NCBI RefSeq assembly: GCF_004349215.1
Contig: NZ_SMKU01000036.1
Coordinates: 1-42,926 of the forward strand
Direction of reading: 5' to 3'
From: Actinomadura rubrisoli
Lineage (GTDB): Bacteria > Actinomycetota > Actinomycetes > Streptosporangiales > Streptosporangiaceae
DNA length: 42,926 nucleotides
The position numbers and the translations under genes were made by a program. Positions 15,117 through 23,900 of this stretch are shown here, piece by piece (the first letter of the stretch is position 1; the number at the start of each line of letters is the position of its first letter). The notes under the pieces are model-generated. The model ran no database searches. It worked only from the letters and a program-made list of their open reading frames with translations, and was not told where the DNA came from.

Positions 15117-17219
15117 ATGGCGGCGGGCGGTTCGGCAGGTGAGAGGGGGCGGCGGGCCAGGGAGGAGGCGCTCGAACTGGCGCGCCGCTCGCGCGAGGCG
15201 TACGAGCTGGCCGGACGGTTCGAAGCCGCCGCGGAGGCCGAACGGGTGGTCGCCGCCACGCTCGTCAGCCTGACGGCCGTGGGGTGGCGGCTGCTCGTGG
15301 ACCGCCGCTGGCCGGGCACCCGCTCGGCGAACATCGACATGATCCTCATCGGGCCGGGCGGCGTCTTCGTCATCGACGTCAAGCGCTGGCGCGACCCGCC
15401 GGTCATCGACGGCGGTCACCTGACGGCAGGCGGGGAGAGCCGGGACGCGGAGATCGAGAAGCTGCTGGCCATGACACAGGCGGTCGAGGAGCAGGCCGCC
15501 GAGCTGGGGATGTCGCCGGTCGCGCTGCGTCCGCTCATGGTGTTCGCCGGGCACCGTCTCGACGCGTGCCTGGGCAGGGTCCGCCTGCTGGGCCACCCCG
15601 ATCTCGTCCATGCGCTGGTCGCCGAACCGAAGCGGCTGACCCCGGCCCTCGTGCGGGCCGTCACCCGGCATCTGGCCGAGCTGTTCCCGGCCTACGCGGC
15701 CACCGCGCTCACGGAGCGCGGCACCGGCGCCGTGAGTCCGGGGGAGAGCGGGGACGATGCCCTCTTCCAAGCCGAGGACGTCGAGAAGGCGGCTATGGAA
15801 TCGCTGCTGCACGCGCCGATCGAGCAGTGGATGACGTTCCTGCATCCCGACCAGGTCGCCGTCGCGCGTCGCGACTGGAACGGGCCGGCGCGTGTCAGCG
15901 GCCCTGCGGGAACCGGCAAGACCGTGGTCGGGCTGCACCGCGCGGCCCACCTCGCCGCGCGCGGCTCCGGCCGGATCCTCTACGTCACCTTCGTCAACAA
16001 TCTGCCGCGCGTGCAGAAGCAGCTCTTCGGAAGGATGGCCTCCACGTTCGCCGACCGCGTGGAGTTCTCCAGCCTGCACGGCTGGGCGACGGCGTTCCTG
16101 ACCGAACGCGGCGTCGGCATGCAGCTGAACGCCGCGCGGGCCGACGACGCCTTCTCGCGCGCGTGGCTGACCGCCGGCCGCGACAGCGCGCTCGCCGAGA
16201 TCGACCCCGCGCCCGGGTACTGGCGCGAGGAGATCGACCACGTCATCAAGGGCCGCGGCCTGACCTCCCTGGAGGAGTACCGCACCGTCGCCCGGCACGG
16301 CCGCCGGACCGCGCTCCAGGCGGCGCACCGGGAGGCCGCCTGGCTGCTCTACGAGGAGTACGAGCTGCTGCGCACGGAGCGCGGCATCGGCGACTTCAAC
16401 GACGTGCTGCTGGCGGCCTTGGACGAGCTGGGCGAGCGCCCCGCCGATCCGCCGTACTCGGCCGTGATCGTGGACGAGGTCCAGGACCTCACGCTCATCG
16501 GCGTCAAGCTGCTGCACGCCCTGGCCGGGGACGGTCCGAACGGCCTGCTGCTCATCGGCGACGGGCAGCAGGCCGTGTACCCGGGCGGTTTCCGGCTCGC
16601 CGACGCCGGGATCGCCGTCACGGGCCGCGGCGCCGTGCTGCGCACCAACTACCGCAACGCCGCGAGGATCCTCGAAGCGGCGATGGACCTCGTGTCCGGC
16701 GACCCCTTCGACGATCTGGACGGGCCCAACCCGAACGGCCGCCGCGCCGTCGACCTCACCTACCACGACGGGCAGGTGCTCCGGGTCGGCGCCGCGGACG
16801 AGGACGAGCACGACCGCCGGCTGGTCGAGGCGATCAGGTCGCTCCCGGAGCGCGGCGCGGACGGTTCCGCATCGTGGGCCGACTCGGTGGTCCTGTGTCG
16901 CTCACTCCGGGAGACCCAGCATTACCACCGGCTTCTCACGCGCGGCGGCATCCCCGTGCTGCGCCTTGAGAACTACGACGGACGTCCGGTCGAGGCGATC
17001 AAGCTCGGCACCTACCGCCGCGCCAAGGGGCTGGAGTTCAAGCACGTCTTCCTGCCCCGCCACGACAGCGACCTCTCCAACGGCGCGCCCTCGGACGCCG
17101 CCGGCCAGGAACGCGCCGAACTGGCCCGCCGGCAGCTGTTCGTCGCCATGACCCGCGCCCGCGACCTCCTCTGGCTCGGCTCCGCCGCCAACGACACCGC
17201 CGACCTGGCTCGCCGCTGA
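15117..17219 (+). CDS. NERD nuclease-domain / UvrD-like SF1 helicase fusion
   Basis: The 700-residue protein begins with a coiled, basic-acidic helix and a NERD (nuclease-related) domain (about 38-150). Asp74 in ANID and Asp87-x-Lys89 in VIDVKRW form a PD-(D/E)xK-like site. A superfamily 1 helicase follows: Walker A GPAGTGKT (262-269), DEVQD (453-457), a GDGQQAVY motif, NYRN, YRRAKGLEFKHVF and FVAMTRARDLL as the late motifs. It should be an ATP-driven DNA translocase with a possible nuclease. It lies 145 bp past the FHA-kinase on the same strand. NERD domains joined to kinases or helicases occur in phage defence (PglW), which makes a defence role a fair guess. Confidence 0.92.
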   Translation: MAAGGSAGERGRRAREEALELARRSREAYELAGRFEAAAEAERVVAATLVSLTAVGWRLLVDRRWPGTRSANIDMILIGPGGVFVIDVKRWRDPPVIDGGHLTAGGESRDAEIEKLLAMTQAVEEQAAELGMSPVALRPLMVFAGHRLDACLGRVRLLGHPDLVHALVAEPKRLTPALVRAVTRHLAELFPAYAATALTERGTGAVSPGESGDDALFQAEDVEKAAMESLLHAPIEQWMTFLHPDQVAVARRDWNGPARVSGPAGTGKTVVGLHRAAHLAARGSGRILYVTFVNNLPRVQKQLFGRMASTFADRVEFSSLHGWATAFLTERGVGMQLNAARADDAFSRAWLTAGRDSALAEIDPAPGYWREEIDHVIKGRGLTSLEEYRTVARHGRRTALQAAHREAAWLLYEEYELLRTERGIGDFNDVLLAALDELGERPADPPYSAVIVDEVQDLTLIGVKLLHALAGDGPNGLLLIGDGQQAVYPGGFRLADAGIAVTGRGAVLRTNYRNAARILEAAMDLVSGDPFDDLDGPNPNGRRAVDLTYHDGQVLRVGAADEDEHDRRLVEAIRSLPERGADGSASWADSVVLCRSLRETQHYHRLLTRGGIPVLRLENYDGRPVEAIKLGTYRRAKGLEFKHVFLPRHDSDLSNGAPSDAAGQERAELARRQLFVAMTRARDLLWLGSAANDTADLARR

Positions 17220-17227
17220 CCTGGGGA

Positions 17228-17270
17228 CATGACCGTCCGCCGGAGGCGGCGCCCCCGGCGGACGGTCATG
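17228..17270. terminator. Bidirectional terminator between convergent genes
   Basis: A perfect 16-bp stem (17228-17243 with 17255-17270) closes an 11-base loop, starting 9 bases past the helicase stop and ending 15 bases before the esterase stop on the other strand. Confidence 0.8.
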
Positions 17271-17284
17271 CGTCAGAGCCCGGG

Positions 17285-18910
17285 TCAGCTGGCGGACGGG
17301 GTGAGGCGCTGCCAGAAGCCGCAGTGGTGCTGCTCGGCGGTCTCGGAGGTCAGGTGGCTGTCCCCGGCGGGCAGCAGTGACATCTGGGCCTCGTTGTCAG
17401 AGGAGAACCGCGTCCATCGCGGGGTGCCGTTCACCGTGGGGTCGCCGGTGCGGGCGAAGCCCGTCCATTGCGCGGTGAGCTGGGCCAGGAAGGGCCGCTG
17501 GTTCGGGTTCAGCGAGGTGTGCCCCGGGAAGGTGCCGAAGAACAGGTAGCCGAACTCGCCGACGTGGAACGCGCCGGCCGGCTTCGTCGAGTCGACGAAG
17601 GGCAGCGGCGGCGGGTTCGTGTCGTCGAACCGGTAGGCGAACACCGGGACGTGGCGGGCCAGGCGGCGGTTGTTCTGCAGCGCCGGGCAGACGGAGTTGG
17701 CGTCGGCGAGGATCGTCCGGGAGGCGATGTACGCGGCGGGCTCGGGGAACCGGGACAGCGGGTAGCGCTTCATCACCTCGGGCGCGTACGACCCGTACTG
17801 GCTGCGGATCAGCGCCTCGTACCCGGCGGGGGTCTCGGCCGGAGGGGTCTGGGTCTCGTCCCTGGCCACGCCGTGGATGACCGGGACCTTGTTGAACCGG
17901 CCGGCGGCGAACGCCTCGCCGGGCGACATGGTCAGCGTCTTGCCGTCGACGATGGGCGCGAGCGTGCCGTTGTCCGGCTTGAGCCCGTCGCCCGCCTTGT
18001 CCAGCAGGGTCTGCACCGGCACCTGGCGCAGGCAGGCGGGGACGTCCGCGGCCCCGGCGCACCCGACGGCCGCGGCGAAGCGGGCTCCGGCGTCCTGCGC
18101 CTCGGACTGCGAGGGCAGCCTGGTCGCGCAGTCCTGCGGCTGCCAGGTGGTGTTGGCGCCGCGCAGCGCGCTGTACTCGCCGCTCTCGACGATCCCCTTG
18201 TGGAACAGCCCGCGGGCGGTGGGGGACGCCATGTTGGCGCACACGCTGGAGCCCCCGGCGGACGGGCCGAAGATGGTGACGTTGCCCGGGTCGCCGCCGA
18301 ACCGGGCGATGTTGCGCTGCACCCAGCGGAGCGCGGCCTGCTGGTCCTGGATCCCGTAGTTCCCGGCGTGCCGGCCGAAGGTCTCGTGGGACAGGAAGCC
18401 CATGATGCCGAGCCGGTATCCCACCTCCACCTGGATGACCTTGCCCTCGGTGGCGAGACGGGTGCCGTTGGAGGGCTGGCCGAGCCGGAAGCCGCCGCCG
18501 TGGAGCTGCACCATGACCGGCAGCGCCTTGCCGTCGGTCCCCTCAGGGACCCGGACGTTCACCCTCAGGCAGTCCTCGTTGGTCGAGCCGGGCCTGAAGT
18601 CGGACGGCTGCGGGCAGGCGCTCGGCAGCTCGGTCGCCTGGAGCGGCGCCGTCCAGCCGGGATGCTTTGCCGGTGGCTTCCACCGCAGGTCACCGACGGG
18701 CGGGGCGGCGTACGGGATCCCCAGCCAGTTCCTGATGCCGTTGCCGTCGAGGCCGCAGACCGGTCCGCTGTCGGTCTGCACGAGGGTGCCGTCCGAACAC
18801 GCCGGCGCGGCGGCGACGGGCGCCGCCGTCGCGGCCCGCGCGGCCGTCATTCCGGTGGCGGCGATGGCGATGGACAAAACCAGCTTCAAGGCAGCGCTGC
18901 GCCTCATCAT
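17285..18910 (-). CDS. Secreted type B carboxylesterase
   Basis: The 541-residue protein has a Sec signal peptide (hydrophobic core about 7-26, Ala-rich cleavage region to about 35). It carries the type B carboxylesterase signatures: NEDCLRVNV (111-119), oxyanion-hole QLHGGGF (135-141), and nucleophile Ser217 in FGPSAGG. A Glu in VARDET and a His in AFHVGEFGYLF are the likely remaining catalytic residues. It should hydrolyse esters outside the cell. GGAGG lies three bases before the ATG at 18910 and six before a second ATG at 18907, so the latter could be the real start. It is divergent from the methyltransferase gene. Confidence 0.94.
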   Translation of the reverse strand: MMRRSAALKLVLSIAIAATGMTAARAATAAPVAAAPACSDGTLVQTDSGPVCGLDGNGIRNWLGIPYAAPPVGDLRWKPPAKHPGWTAPLQATELPSACPQPSDFRPGSTNEDCLRVNVRVPEGTDGKALPVMVQLHGGGFRLGQPSNGTRLATEGKVIQVEVGYRLGIMGFLSHETFGRHAGNYGIQDQQAALRWVQRNIARFGGDPGNVTIFGPSAGGSSVCANMASPTARGLFHKGIVESGEYSALRGANTTWQPQDCATRLPSQSEAQDAGARFAAAVGCAGAADVPACLRQVPVQTLLDKAGDGLKPDNGTLAPIVDGKTLTMSPGEAFAAGRFNKVPVIHGVARDETQTPPAETPAGYEALIRSQYGSYAPEVMKRYPLSRFPEPAAYIASRTILADANSVCPALQNNRRLARHVPVFAYRFDDTNPPPLPFVDSTKPAGAFHVGEFGYLFFGTFPGHTSLNPNQRPFLAQLTAQWTGFARTGDPTVNGTPRWTRFSSDNEAQMSLLPAGDSHLTSETAEQHHCGFWQRLTPSAS

Positions 18911-19131
18911 GGTCCTCCGGGTCGAAGCCGAACGGATATATGGCTCCCCCGATCACCATTATCGTTCGATACCGTAACATATACGGAGAATTCCCTTTAG
19001 TGTGGTGTGCCGGAATTGTGGGGCGACGGCGCATAGGTCTCGGCGGAGGCGGAGCGATAGTGTCTCCGCTGAAGGGGATGGGGCCGCGGCGGCGGCCCAC
19101 GGCACCCGCGAGCGAGAGGCAGGACCCGGAT

Positions 19132-19959
19132 ATGTCGGACGCCCCGCAGGGAACGCGCCCCGACCCAGAGGACCGGCTCGTCCAGATCGAGCTCCAGACC
19201 GACCGGCCGCACTCCGCGCGGGTCTACGACTACATCATGGGCGGCAAGGACAACTTCGTCGCCGACCGGGAGACCGCCGCGCAGGTGCTGGCCGACTGGC
19301 CGGGCCTGCGCACCTCCATGCTCGCCAACCGGGCCTGCATGCACCGGATGGCCCGCTACCTGACCGGGCTCGGGGTGCGGCAGTTCATCGACGTCGGCAC
19401 CGGCATCCCGTCCTCACCGAACCTGCACGAGGTGGTCCAGGAGACGGCGCCGGACGCGCGGATCGTCTATGTCGACAACGATCCCATCGTCCTGGCGCAC
19501 GCGCGGGCGCTGATGACCAGCACGCCCGAGGGCCGCACCACCTACATCCAGGCCGACATGCGCTCTCCCGAGGCGCTCCTCGGCGACGCCGCCCTCCACG
19601 AGTCCCTCGACCTCTCCCGGCCGGTGGCGCTCACGTTGATCGCGATGCTCCAGTACGTGGAGGACGCGAAGGGCCTGGTGGACGCGCTCATCGCACCGCT
19701 CGCCCCCGGCAGCCACCTCGCCCTCACCATCCCCACCGGCGACCTCGCCCCCGAGTCGCGGCGCCTGGCCAGCGAGTACACTCGCCGCGGCATCCCCATG
19801 TACCTCCGTAGCCGCGCCGAGGTGGAAGGTCTCCTCACCGGCCTGGACGTCCTCGACCCGGGCGTCGTCCCGATGCCCCGCTGGCACCCCGCTCCCGGCG
19901 ACGAGATCCTCCCCGACACCGCCACCAACATGTACGCCGCCGCCGCCCGCAAGCCATAG
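19132..19959 (+). CDS. SAM-dependent methyltransferase, DUF574 type
   Basis: The 275-residue protein has the actinobacterial DUF574 features: the N-terminal signature RVYDYIMGGKDNF (30-42), the SAM-binding glycine loop FIDVGTGIPS (85-94), an acidic ribose contact in VYVDNDP (about 111-117) and a motif IV-like LIAMLQYV. Its length is typical. The substrate of this family is not settled. The ATG at 19132 has AGGA eight bases upstream; longer in-frame starts would add residues from a leader that looks non-coding. The 221-bp gap to the divergent esterase holds AT-rich promoter-like sequence, including CCGTA and TACGG arms at 18972-18986. Confidence 0.93.
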   Translation: MSDAPQGTRPDPEDRLVQIELQTDRPHSARVYDYIMGGKDNFVADRETAAQVLADWPGLRTSMLANRACMHRMARYLTGLGVRQFIDVGTGIPSSPNLHEVVQETAPDARIVYVDNDPIVLAHARALMTSTPEGRTTYIQADMRSPEALLGDAALHESLDLSRPVALTLIAMLQYVEDAKGLVDALIAPLAPGSHLALTIPTGDLAPESRRLASEYTRRGIPMYLRSRAEVEGLLTGLDVLDPGVVPMPRWHPAPGDEILPDTATNMYAAAARKP

Positions 19960-19979
19960 CCGCCGTGTACGGCTTGCGG
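19947..19979 (+). terminator. Hairpin at the end of the methyltransferase gene
   Basis: CCGCAAGCC (19947-19955) and GGCTTGCGG (19971-19979) form a 9-bp stem with a 15-base loop that contains the stop codon. It may end transcription of the gene. Confidence 0.45.
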
Positions 19980-19989
19980 CCGGAAAGGA

Positions 19990-20019
19990 GTGGGGCCCCC
20001 GACATGCCGGGAGCCCCAC
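19990..20019. terminator. Hairpin between convergent methyltransferase and protease genes
   Basis: A 7-bp stem (19990-19996 with 20013-20019), one mismatch, then 4 more pairs and a 6-base loop, just beyond the protease stop on the minus strand. It could serve both genes. Confidence 0.5.
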
Positions 20020-20026
20020 GCAGAAC

Positions 20027-21064
20027 TCACTTCAAGGTGAGCCTCTGGGACTGCAGCGCCTCGTCCAGCGGCTGGAAGAAGGACTGGGTGCCGGACCTGC
20101 ACGCGCCGGTGGTGCCGCCGGAGGTGATCCCGATGGCGGTGCTGCCGCCCTGGAGCGAGCCGCCGCTGTCGCCGGGCTGGACGCAGGCGGTGGTCTCGAT
20201 CATGTCGGTGACCGTGCCCTCCGAGTAGTTCACCGTCCGGCCGTAGCCGCGGATCGTCCCGGAGGTCGTGCCGGTCGTGGAGCCCTTCTTGAGGATCTGT
20301 GTGCCGACCGCCGGGCGGCCCACCCGGGTGAGGTTGGCGTTGCTGGTCGGCAGCGAGCCGTTGGTGACCCGGATCGTGCCGTAGTCGTTGCCGGGGAAGC
20401 TGGTGGCCTGCCTGGTGCCGACGGTCTGGCCGCCCGCGCTCCAGGTGGCGCCGATCCTGGTGCAGTGCCCGGCGGTGACGACGTAGGTCGTCCCGCCGCC
20501 GACGCCGATGGCCGACACCGAGCACCGCGAGCCGCCGGTGGTGATCGCGTCGCCGGGTCCGACCATCAGGCGCGGCGCCGCGGGCACGCGCTGGATCCGG
20601 ACGTTCTTGCCGACCGACCGCACGCGCTTCACGAACGCGTTCGTCGCGGCGTCGTCGGCGCCCTTCGGCACGCTGACGACGACGGAGTTGGAGACCACGT
20701 CGACGCCCCAGGACAGCCCGGTCGTCCCCGCGCTTCCCGCGAGGAGGTCGAGCCTGCCCTTGGAGTCGTCCAGCGCCCGCATGCTGTCGTCGACCAGGCG
20801 GGACTTGAGGCCGGCGGCCTCGACCTGCTGGGCGGCGGCCGCGGTGGTCACGTTCACGACGAGGTTTCCGGTGCCGTCGACGTAGGCGCCCGCCTGCTGG
20901 GAGCCGAGCCGGCCGGTCAGCTGGTCGGCCAGCGCGGTCTGGGAAGGCCGGGCCTGCTGGACGGTCCCTGCCGCGTGCGTGGCGGCCGTCGCCGGAACGG
21001 TCCCGACCGCGGGGAGCGCGCTCAGCGCCGCGGCGCTCAGAACCAGGCGTGTGAGGGGCTTCAC
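20027..21064 (-). CDS. Secreted S1 family serine protease (alpha-lytic/streptogrisin type)
   Basis: The 345-residue preproprotein has a Sec signal (about 1-28), a pro-region (about 30-160) and a chymotrypsin-fold protease (about 165-345). The triad is visible as His200 in VVTAGHC, Asp227 in GNDYGTI and Ser300 in PGDSGGS. Cysteines at 181 and 201 and a later pair fit the family's disulfides. The pro-region should assist folding and be cleaved off outside the cell. The start is GTG at 21064, with an AAGGTGGG site upstream. A 595-bp gap separates it from the next gene, which is divergent. Confidence 0.95.
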   Translation of the reverse strand: MKPLTRLVLSAAALSALPAVGTVPATAATHAAGTVQQARPSQTALADQLTGRLGSQQAGAYVDGTGNLVVNVTTAAAAQQVEAAGLKSRLVDDSMRALDDSKGRLDLLAGSAGTTGLSWGVDVVSNSVVVSVPKGADDAATNAFVKRVRSVGKNVRIQRVPAAPRLMVGPGDAITTGGSRCSVSAIGVGGGTTYVVTAGHCTRIGATWSAGGQTVGTRQATSFPGNDYGTIRVTNGSLPTSNANLTRVGRPAVGTQILKKGSTTGTTSGTIRGYGRTVNYSEGTVTDMIETTACVQPGDSGGSLQGGSTAIGITSGGTTGACRSGTQSFFQPLDEALQSQRLTLK

Positions 21065-21659
21065 TTTTGCCCACCTTTCGCCACCGATCGCCCGCGGGCG
21101 TCGGCGGCAGCTCGGGGTTGCGGGGGCACGCGGCCCGATCGCGCGAACTCGCTGGTACGGGCCTTGCGATAAAGGTGCCGCGTGGGAGCAAGGTACGTTG
21201 ATGAGCCTTCAACGACCAGATTTCAAGGCGCGACTGAAATTTCAACTTCCCTTTGATTCGAACGGTCCACGAATGCGCGTCCGCGTTGAATCCCGCGAGC
21301 CGAGGGGGCCCTTCGACGTGATCAGGACGGACGATGCGCGTTCCGCCGTCCCGGGGCCGTCCGGCGGTATCATGCGCCGCACCCGGACCGGCGCGCGGCA
21401 GGCTCAGCCCCTGTACCGCGCCAGGGCCGCCGTCGCGACTCGGCGGGCACGGCGGTCCGCCCTCCCGGTGACGCCCGCATTCGCATTTCCGGGCGTTCGG
21501 CCGGACCCGCTTCACGCCGACCATTCTCCGCGCTCGCGGGCAGCGGCGGCGGACCCGAACACAGTGCCATTCATTTGCCGCCGTGCATCGCGGTGTGCAA
21601 TTACGTTTTGAGGGTACCGGGCGAGCGACGAGCGAACGTATTCAATTGGAGCGATGCAA
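21065..21659. other. Long intergenic region without a convincing gene
   Basis: This 595-bp gap between the divergent protease and a small secreted protein holds no gene I can support. Bases 21190-21270 are clearly richer in A and T than the surroundings, with a GAAATTTC palindrome and repeated TTTCAA words. An open frame from 21201 to 21611 has codon use unlike actinomycete genes. The region probably carries the two divergent promoters; a small RNA cannot be excluded. Confidence 0.5.
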
Positions 21660-21935
21660 ATGATGAGAAAAGCCGCCGCCATCACCGCTGTGATGCTCGC
21701 GGGATCGCTGCTGTCCACACCCGCCGCCCACGCGGACGGCTCCTACGACTGCTTCTTCGGCGACCGCACGCCCACGCAGGACGGCTACAAGATCTCCGCC
21801 CACAGCTGCACCGGCGGGGGCGGCGTCGACGTCACGATCAAGGTGGTGTCCGGCTCGGCGGCGGGCGGCAACCGCTGTAGGACGGCCTTCTCGTGGAACG
21901 GCTTCCTGACCGCGAACGGCTGCCGAAAGGAGTGA
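21660..21935 (+). CDS. Small secreted cysteine-containing protein, 91 aa
   Basis: The ATG at 21660 is eight bases past GGAG (21648-21651); an ATG at 21654 would add two residues. Residues 1-26 form a signal peptide (MMRKAAAITAVMLAGSLL, then an AHA cleavage site). The mature protein, about 65 residues, has four cysteines (in YDCFF, SHC-like HSCTG, NRCRT and NGCRK), enough for two disulfides, and a Gly-rich middle. It has the look of a small stable extracellular domain. I do not recognise the family. It is divergent from the S1 protease; an inhibitor role is only speculation. Confidence 0.75.
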   Translation: MMRKAAAITAVMLAGSLLSTPAAHADGSYDCFFGDRTPTQDGYKISAHSCTGGGGVDVTIKVVSGSAAGGNRCRTAFSWNGFLTANGCRKE

Positions 21936-22004
21936 CGCCGTCCGGCTCCGGGCCCTCGCACCGCCGTCCGACGGTAGGATGATCGTCCGGTTTGACGGCA
22001 GAAG

Positions 22005-22463
22005 ATGAGGAAGATGCTGTTCTCAATACCCGAGTCCGGTTGGTGGTTGATCGCGGCCGCGGCGACGCTGGTCTTCATGGTCGGCATGCGGGCGCTGTCG
22101 TCCGGAATGAAGCTCCCGGACGATCTGCGGGACACGATGAAACAGCAGGGCAAGGGCGGCAGGTGGGCGTTCTACCTGCTGACTCCCGCGTTCGCCGGCG
22201 CCGTCCTGGCGACGAGCCTGCTCCGCCCCGAACCGGCCTCTCCGATCCTGTTCCTGTACAGCGTCGCGTTCGCGTCCATCCCGGCTGCCTGCCTCCCGGT
22301 TCGCGGGCGGATGCTCAAGACCTACATCGTCCAGCAGCGGAACCCCGGCACCAAGGTCAAGCCCGACCGGCTCGCGATGGCCTGGATCGGCGGTTCCCTG
22401 TCGGTGGTGTGCCTCGCGGCCGTGCTCGCGTTGACGACGACCGGCCACGGCCCGCCGGGCTAG
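22005..22463 (+). CDS. Small integral membrane protein, 152 aa
   Basis: Four hydrophobic segments are visible (about 12-31, 54-73, 79-97 and 123-143), separated by short polar loops, with a charged loop at 32-53 and a basic loop at 98-122. It should be a four-helix membrane protein. The family is not recognised. The start is uncertain: the ATG at 22005 has only a weak ribosome site, while an ATG at 22014 has GAGG three bases upstream. It ends seven bases from the convergent gene, with no terminator between. Confidence 0.72.
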   Translation: MRKMLFSIPESGWWLIAAAATLVFMVGMRALSSGMKLPDDLRDTMKQQGKGGRWAFYLLTPAFAGAVLATSLLRPEPASPILFLYSVAFASIPAACLPVRGRMLKTYIVQQRNPGTKVKPDRLAMAWIGGSLSVVCLAAVLALTTTGHGPPG

Positions 22464-22470
22464 CGCGCCG

Positions 22471-22785
22471 TCAGCCGGCGCCCAGACGGCCCGCGATGAT
22501 GACGGCCGCGTCGATGATGTGGTCGGCCTCGGCGATCGGCTCGCCCCAGCTGGAGTAGAACCAGAGCCGGTGCGCGTCGTCCTCGCGCGGCTTGCAGGTG
22601 ATCGTGTCCGCGCGCTGCGGGCCCTGCTCGCAGCATCCGGCCTTGGCCGGGTTGCTCACGATCAGGCCGCGCCGCTGGAGCGCGGTCTTCAGGTCGTAGG
22701 TGTGCAGCCGGGTCATGAGCGCGCCGAGCCGCGCGTAGGCGTGCTCGTCCCGGGTCTCGCTCTCCGCTGCCGTCTCGGTCGCCAT
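22471..22785 (-). CDS. Hypothetical protein, 104 aa
   Basis: The ATG at 22785 has AGGAGG six bases upstream, so translation is well supported. The first 15 residues are acidic and probably disordered. The rest is a small mixed domain with LHTYDLKTALQRRGL (a probable helix), three cysteines (two adjacent at about 51-52, one near 64) and HRLWFYSSWGEPIAEADHII near the end. I do not recognise the family. It has no export signal and is monocistronic as far as the window shows. Confidence 0.75.
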   Translation of the reverse strand: MATETAAESETRDEHAYARLGALMTRLHTYDLKTALQRRGLIVSNPAKAGCCEQGPQRADTITCKPREDDAHRLWFYSSWGEPIAEADHIIDAAVIIAGRLGAG

Positions 22786-23034
22786 GGCCGCCTCCTGTCG
22801 CGTTGCACGTCGCTGTTCCGGTCACTGCCAGTGAACCCGGGACCCGGGCCGAACAACCAGGCAAACGGCGGGAGATAGCGGGGGACGGCGTCCCCTCGTC
22901 CGTGAACGGTCGAAACAGTGCCTTTCAGCGGGACGGACGGAAGGACGATCCGTCGCGACGCCCCCGCCTGCGGCCGTCCCGGCCGTGAGAAGCTGGCGGA
23001 CCACCAGATCATCCTCCGCTACGGACCGACCACA

Positions 23035-23667
23035 GTGCCCCCTCCCCGCCTGGTTCCGCTGCTGCGCCAGTTCGACTTCGCATGCGAGCGCCTCACTACC
23101 CGCATGGCCGGACCGGTCACACACAGTGGCGACGGCACCGCCACCCGCGCGTCCCCCATGACCGACGACGAGTACCTCTGGGAGCCGTTCCCCGCCTCCT
23201 GGTCAGTCCGCCCACGCTCGGACGGTCCCGGACCGCGCGCGACCTTCCTGACCGGCGCCGGCGACTGGGGACGCGACGCCGCGGCCTACCCGCACCCCTG
23301 GCCGCCGCCGTTCACCACGATCGCCTGGCGTCTGAGCCATCTCAGCGAAATGCTGGCCCTGCGCGCCGACCACACGGACGGCGGCCACGCGCTGACCCGG
23401 AACGACTACCGGATCAGCGGGGACGCCGCCGGGGCGGTCGCGGCCTTCGTCGCCGGTGCCGCTGGTTGGCGGGGGGCGTTGTCGGGGGTTGACGATGCCG
23501 CGCTCGACTGTGTGGGGTACTGCACCTTTCCCCATGGGAGTGATCCGGACGAGCCGTTCGTCGACGTCGTCTGGTGGGTCAACCAGGAGGTTCTGCACCA
23601 TGGAGCCGAGATCGCCCTGCTGCGCGACCTGTACCGCGCGGGGGCGGCCGGTGCGGGCGAAGGATGA
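23035..23667 (+). CDS. DinB-like four-helix metalloprotein
   Basis: The 210-residue product fits the DinB/YfiT superfamily: an N-terminal helix (LVPLLRQFDFACERL), TDDEYLWEPFP, then FTTIAWRLSHLSEM with the first metal-site His, and NQEVLHHGAEIALLRDLYR with the other two. Such proteins bind a divalent metal and often use small thiols; in actinobacteria many work with mycothiol. The GTG at 23035 is chosen because it begins where the family's first helix begins, though its ribosome site is weak. Upstream in-frame sequence to 22918 looks non-coding. The 249-bp gap before it holds no other gene. Confidence 0.8.
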   Translation: MPPPRLVPLLRQFDFACERLTTRMAGPVTHSGDGTATRASPMTDDEYLWEPFPASWSVRPRSDGPGPRATFLTGAGDWGRDAAAYPHPWPPPFTTIAWRLSHLSEMLALRADHTDGGHALTRNDYRISGDAAGAVAAFVAGAAGWRGALSGVDDAALDCVGYCTFPHGSDPDEPFVDVVWWVNQEVLHHGAEIALLRDLYRAGAAGAGEG

Positions 23668-23900
23668 TCATCTTTAGTGGGTGTTCGTAAGGCGGGGCTG
23701 GAATAGGGAATTCAACGCGTGTTGGCGGCGGGAATCGGCGGTGACGATTCTAGAGATCATGTGTCCGCCCTATCGAGTACACTTCGGCGGTATGGGGCGA
23801 TGGGCGATAGCCCGTAGGAGTGCGGTACCGGGGGACGGGCCCACAACGGTCATGACCAGCGGTAATGCGCGCTCTCTGATGATGGCCTGTGATAGGGATT

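Noticed and set aside
21201..21611. Possible 136-aa gene in the gap before the small secreted protein
   Set aside because: Early codons end in A or T far more than real genes here, the rest is Arg/Pro-rich, and no ribosome site precedes the ATG.
23735..23791. Two TCGGCGGT words 49 bp apart as a SARP binding site
   Set aside because: SARP sites are usually closely spaced direct repeats near the -35 box; this spacing and the low complexity of the word make chance likely.
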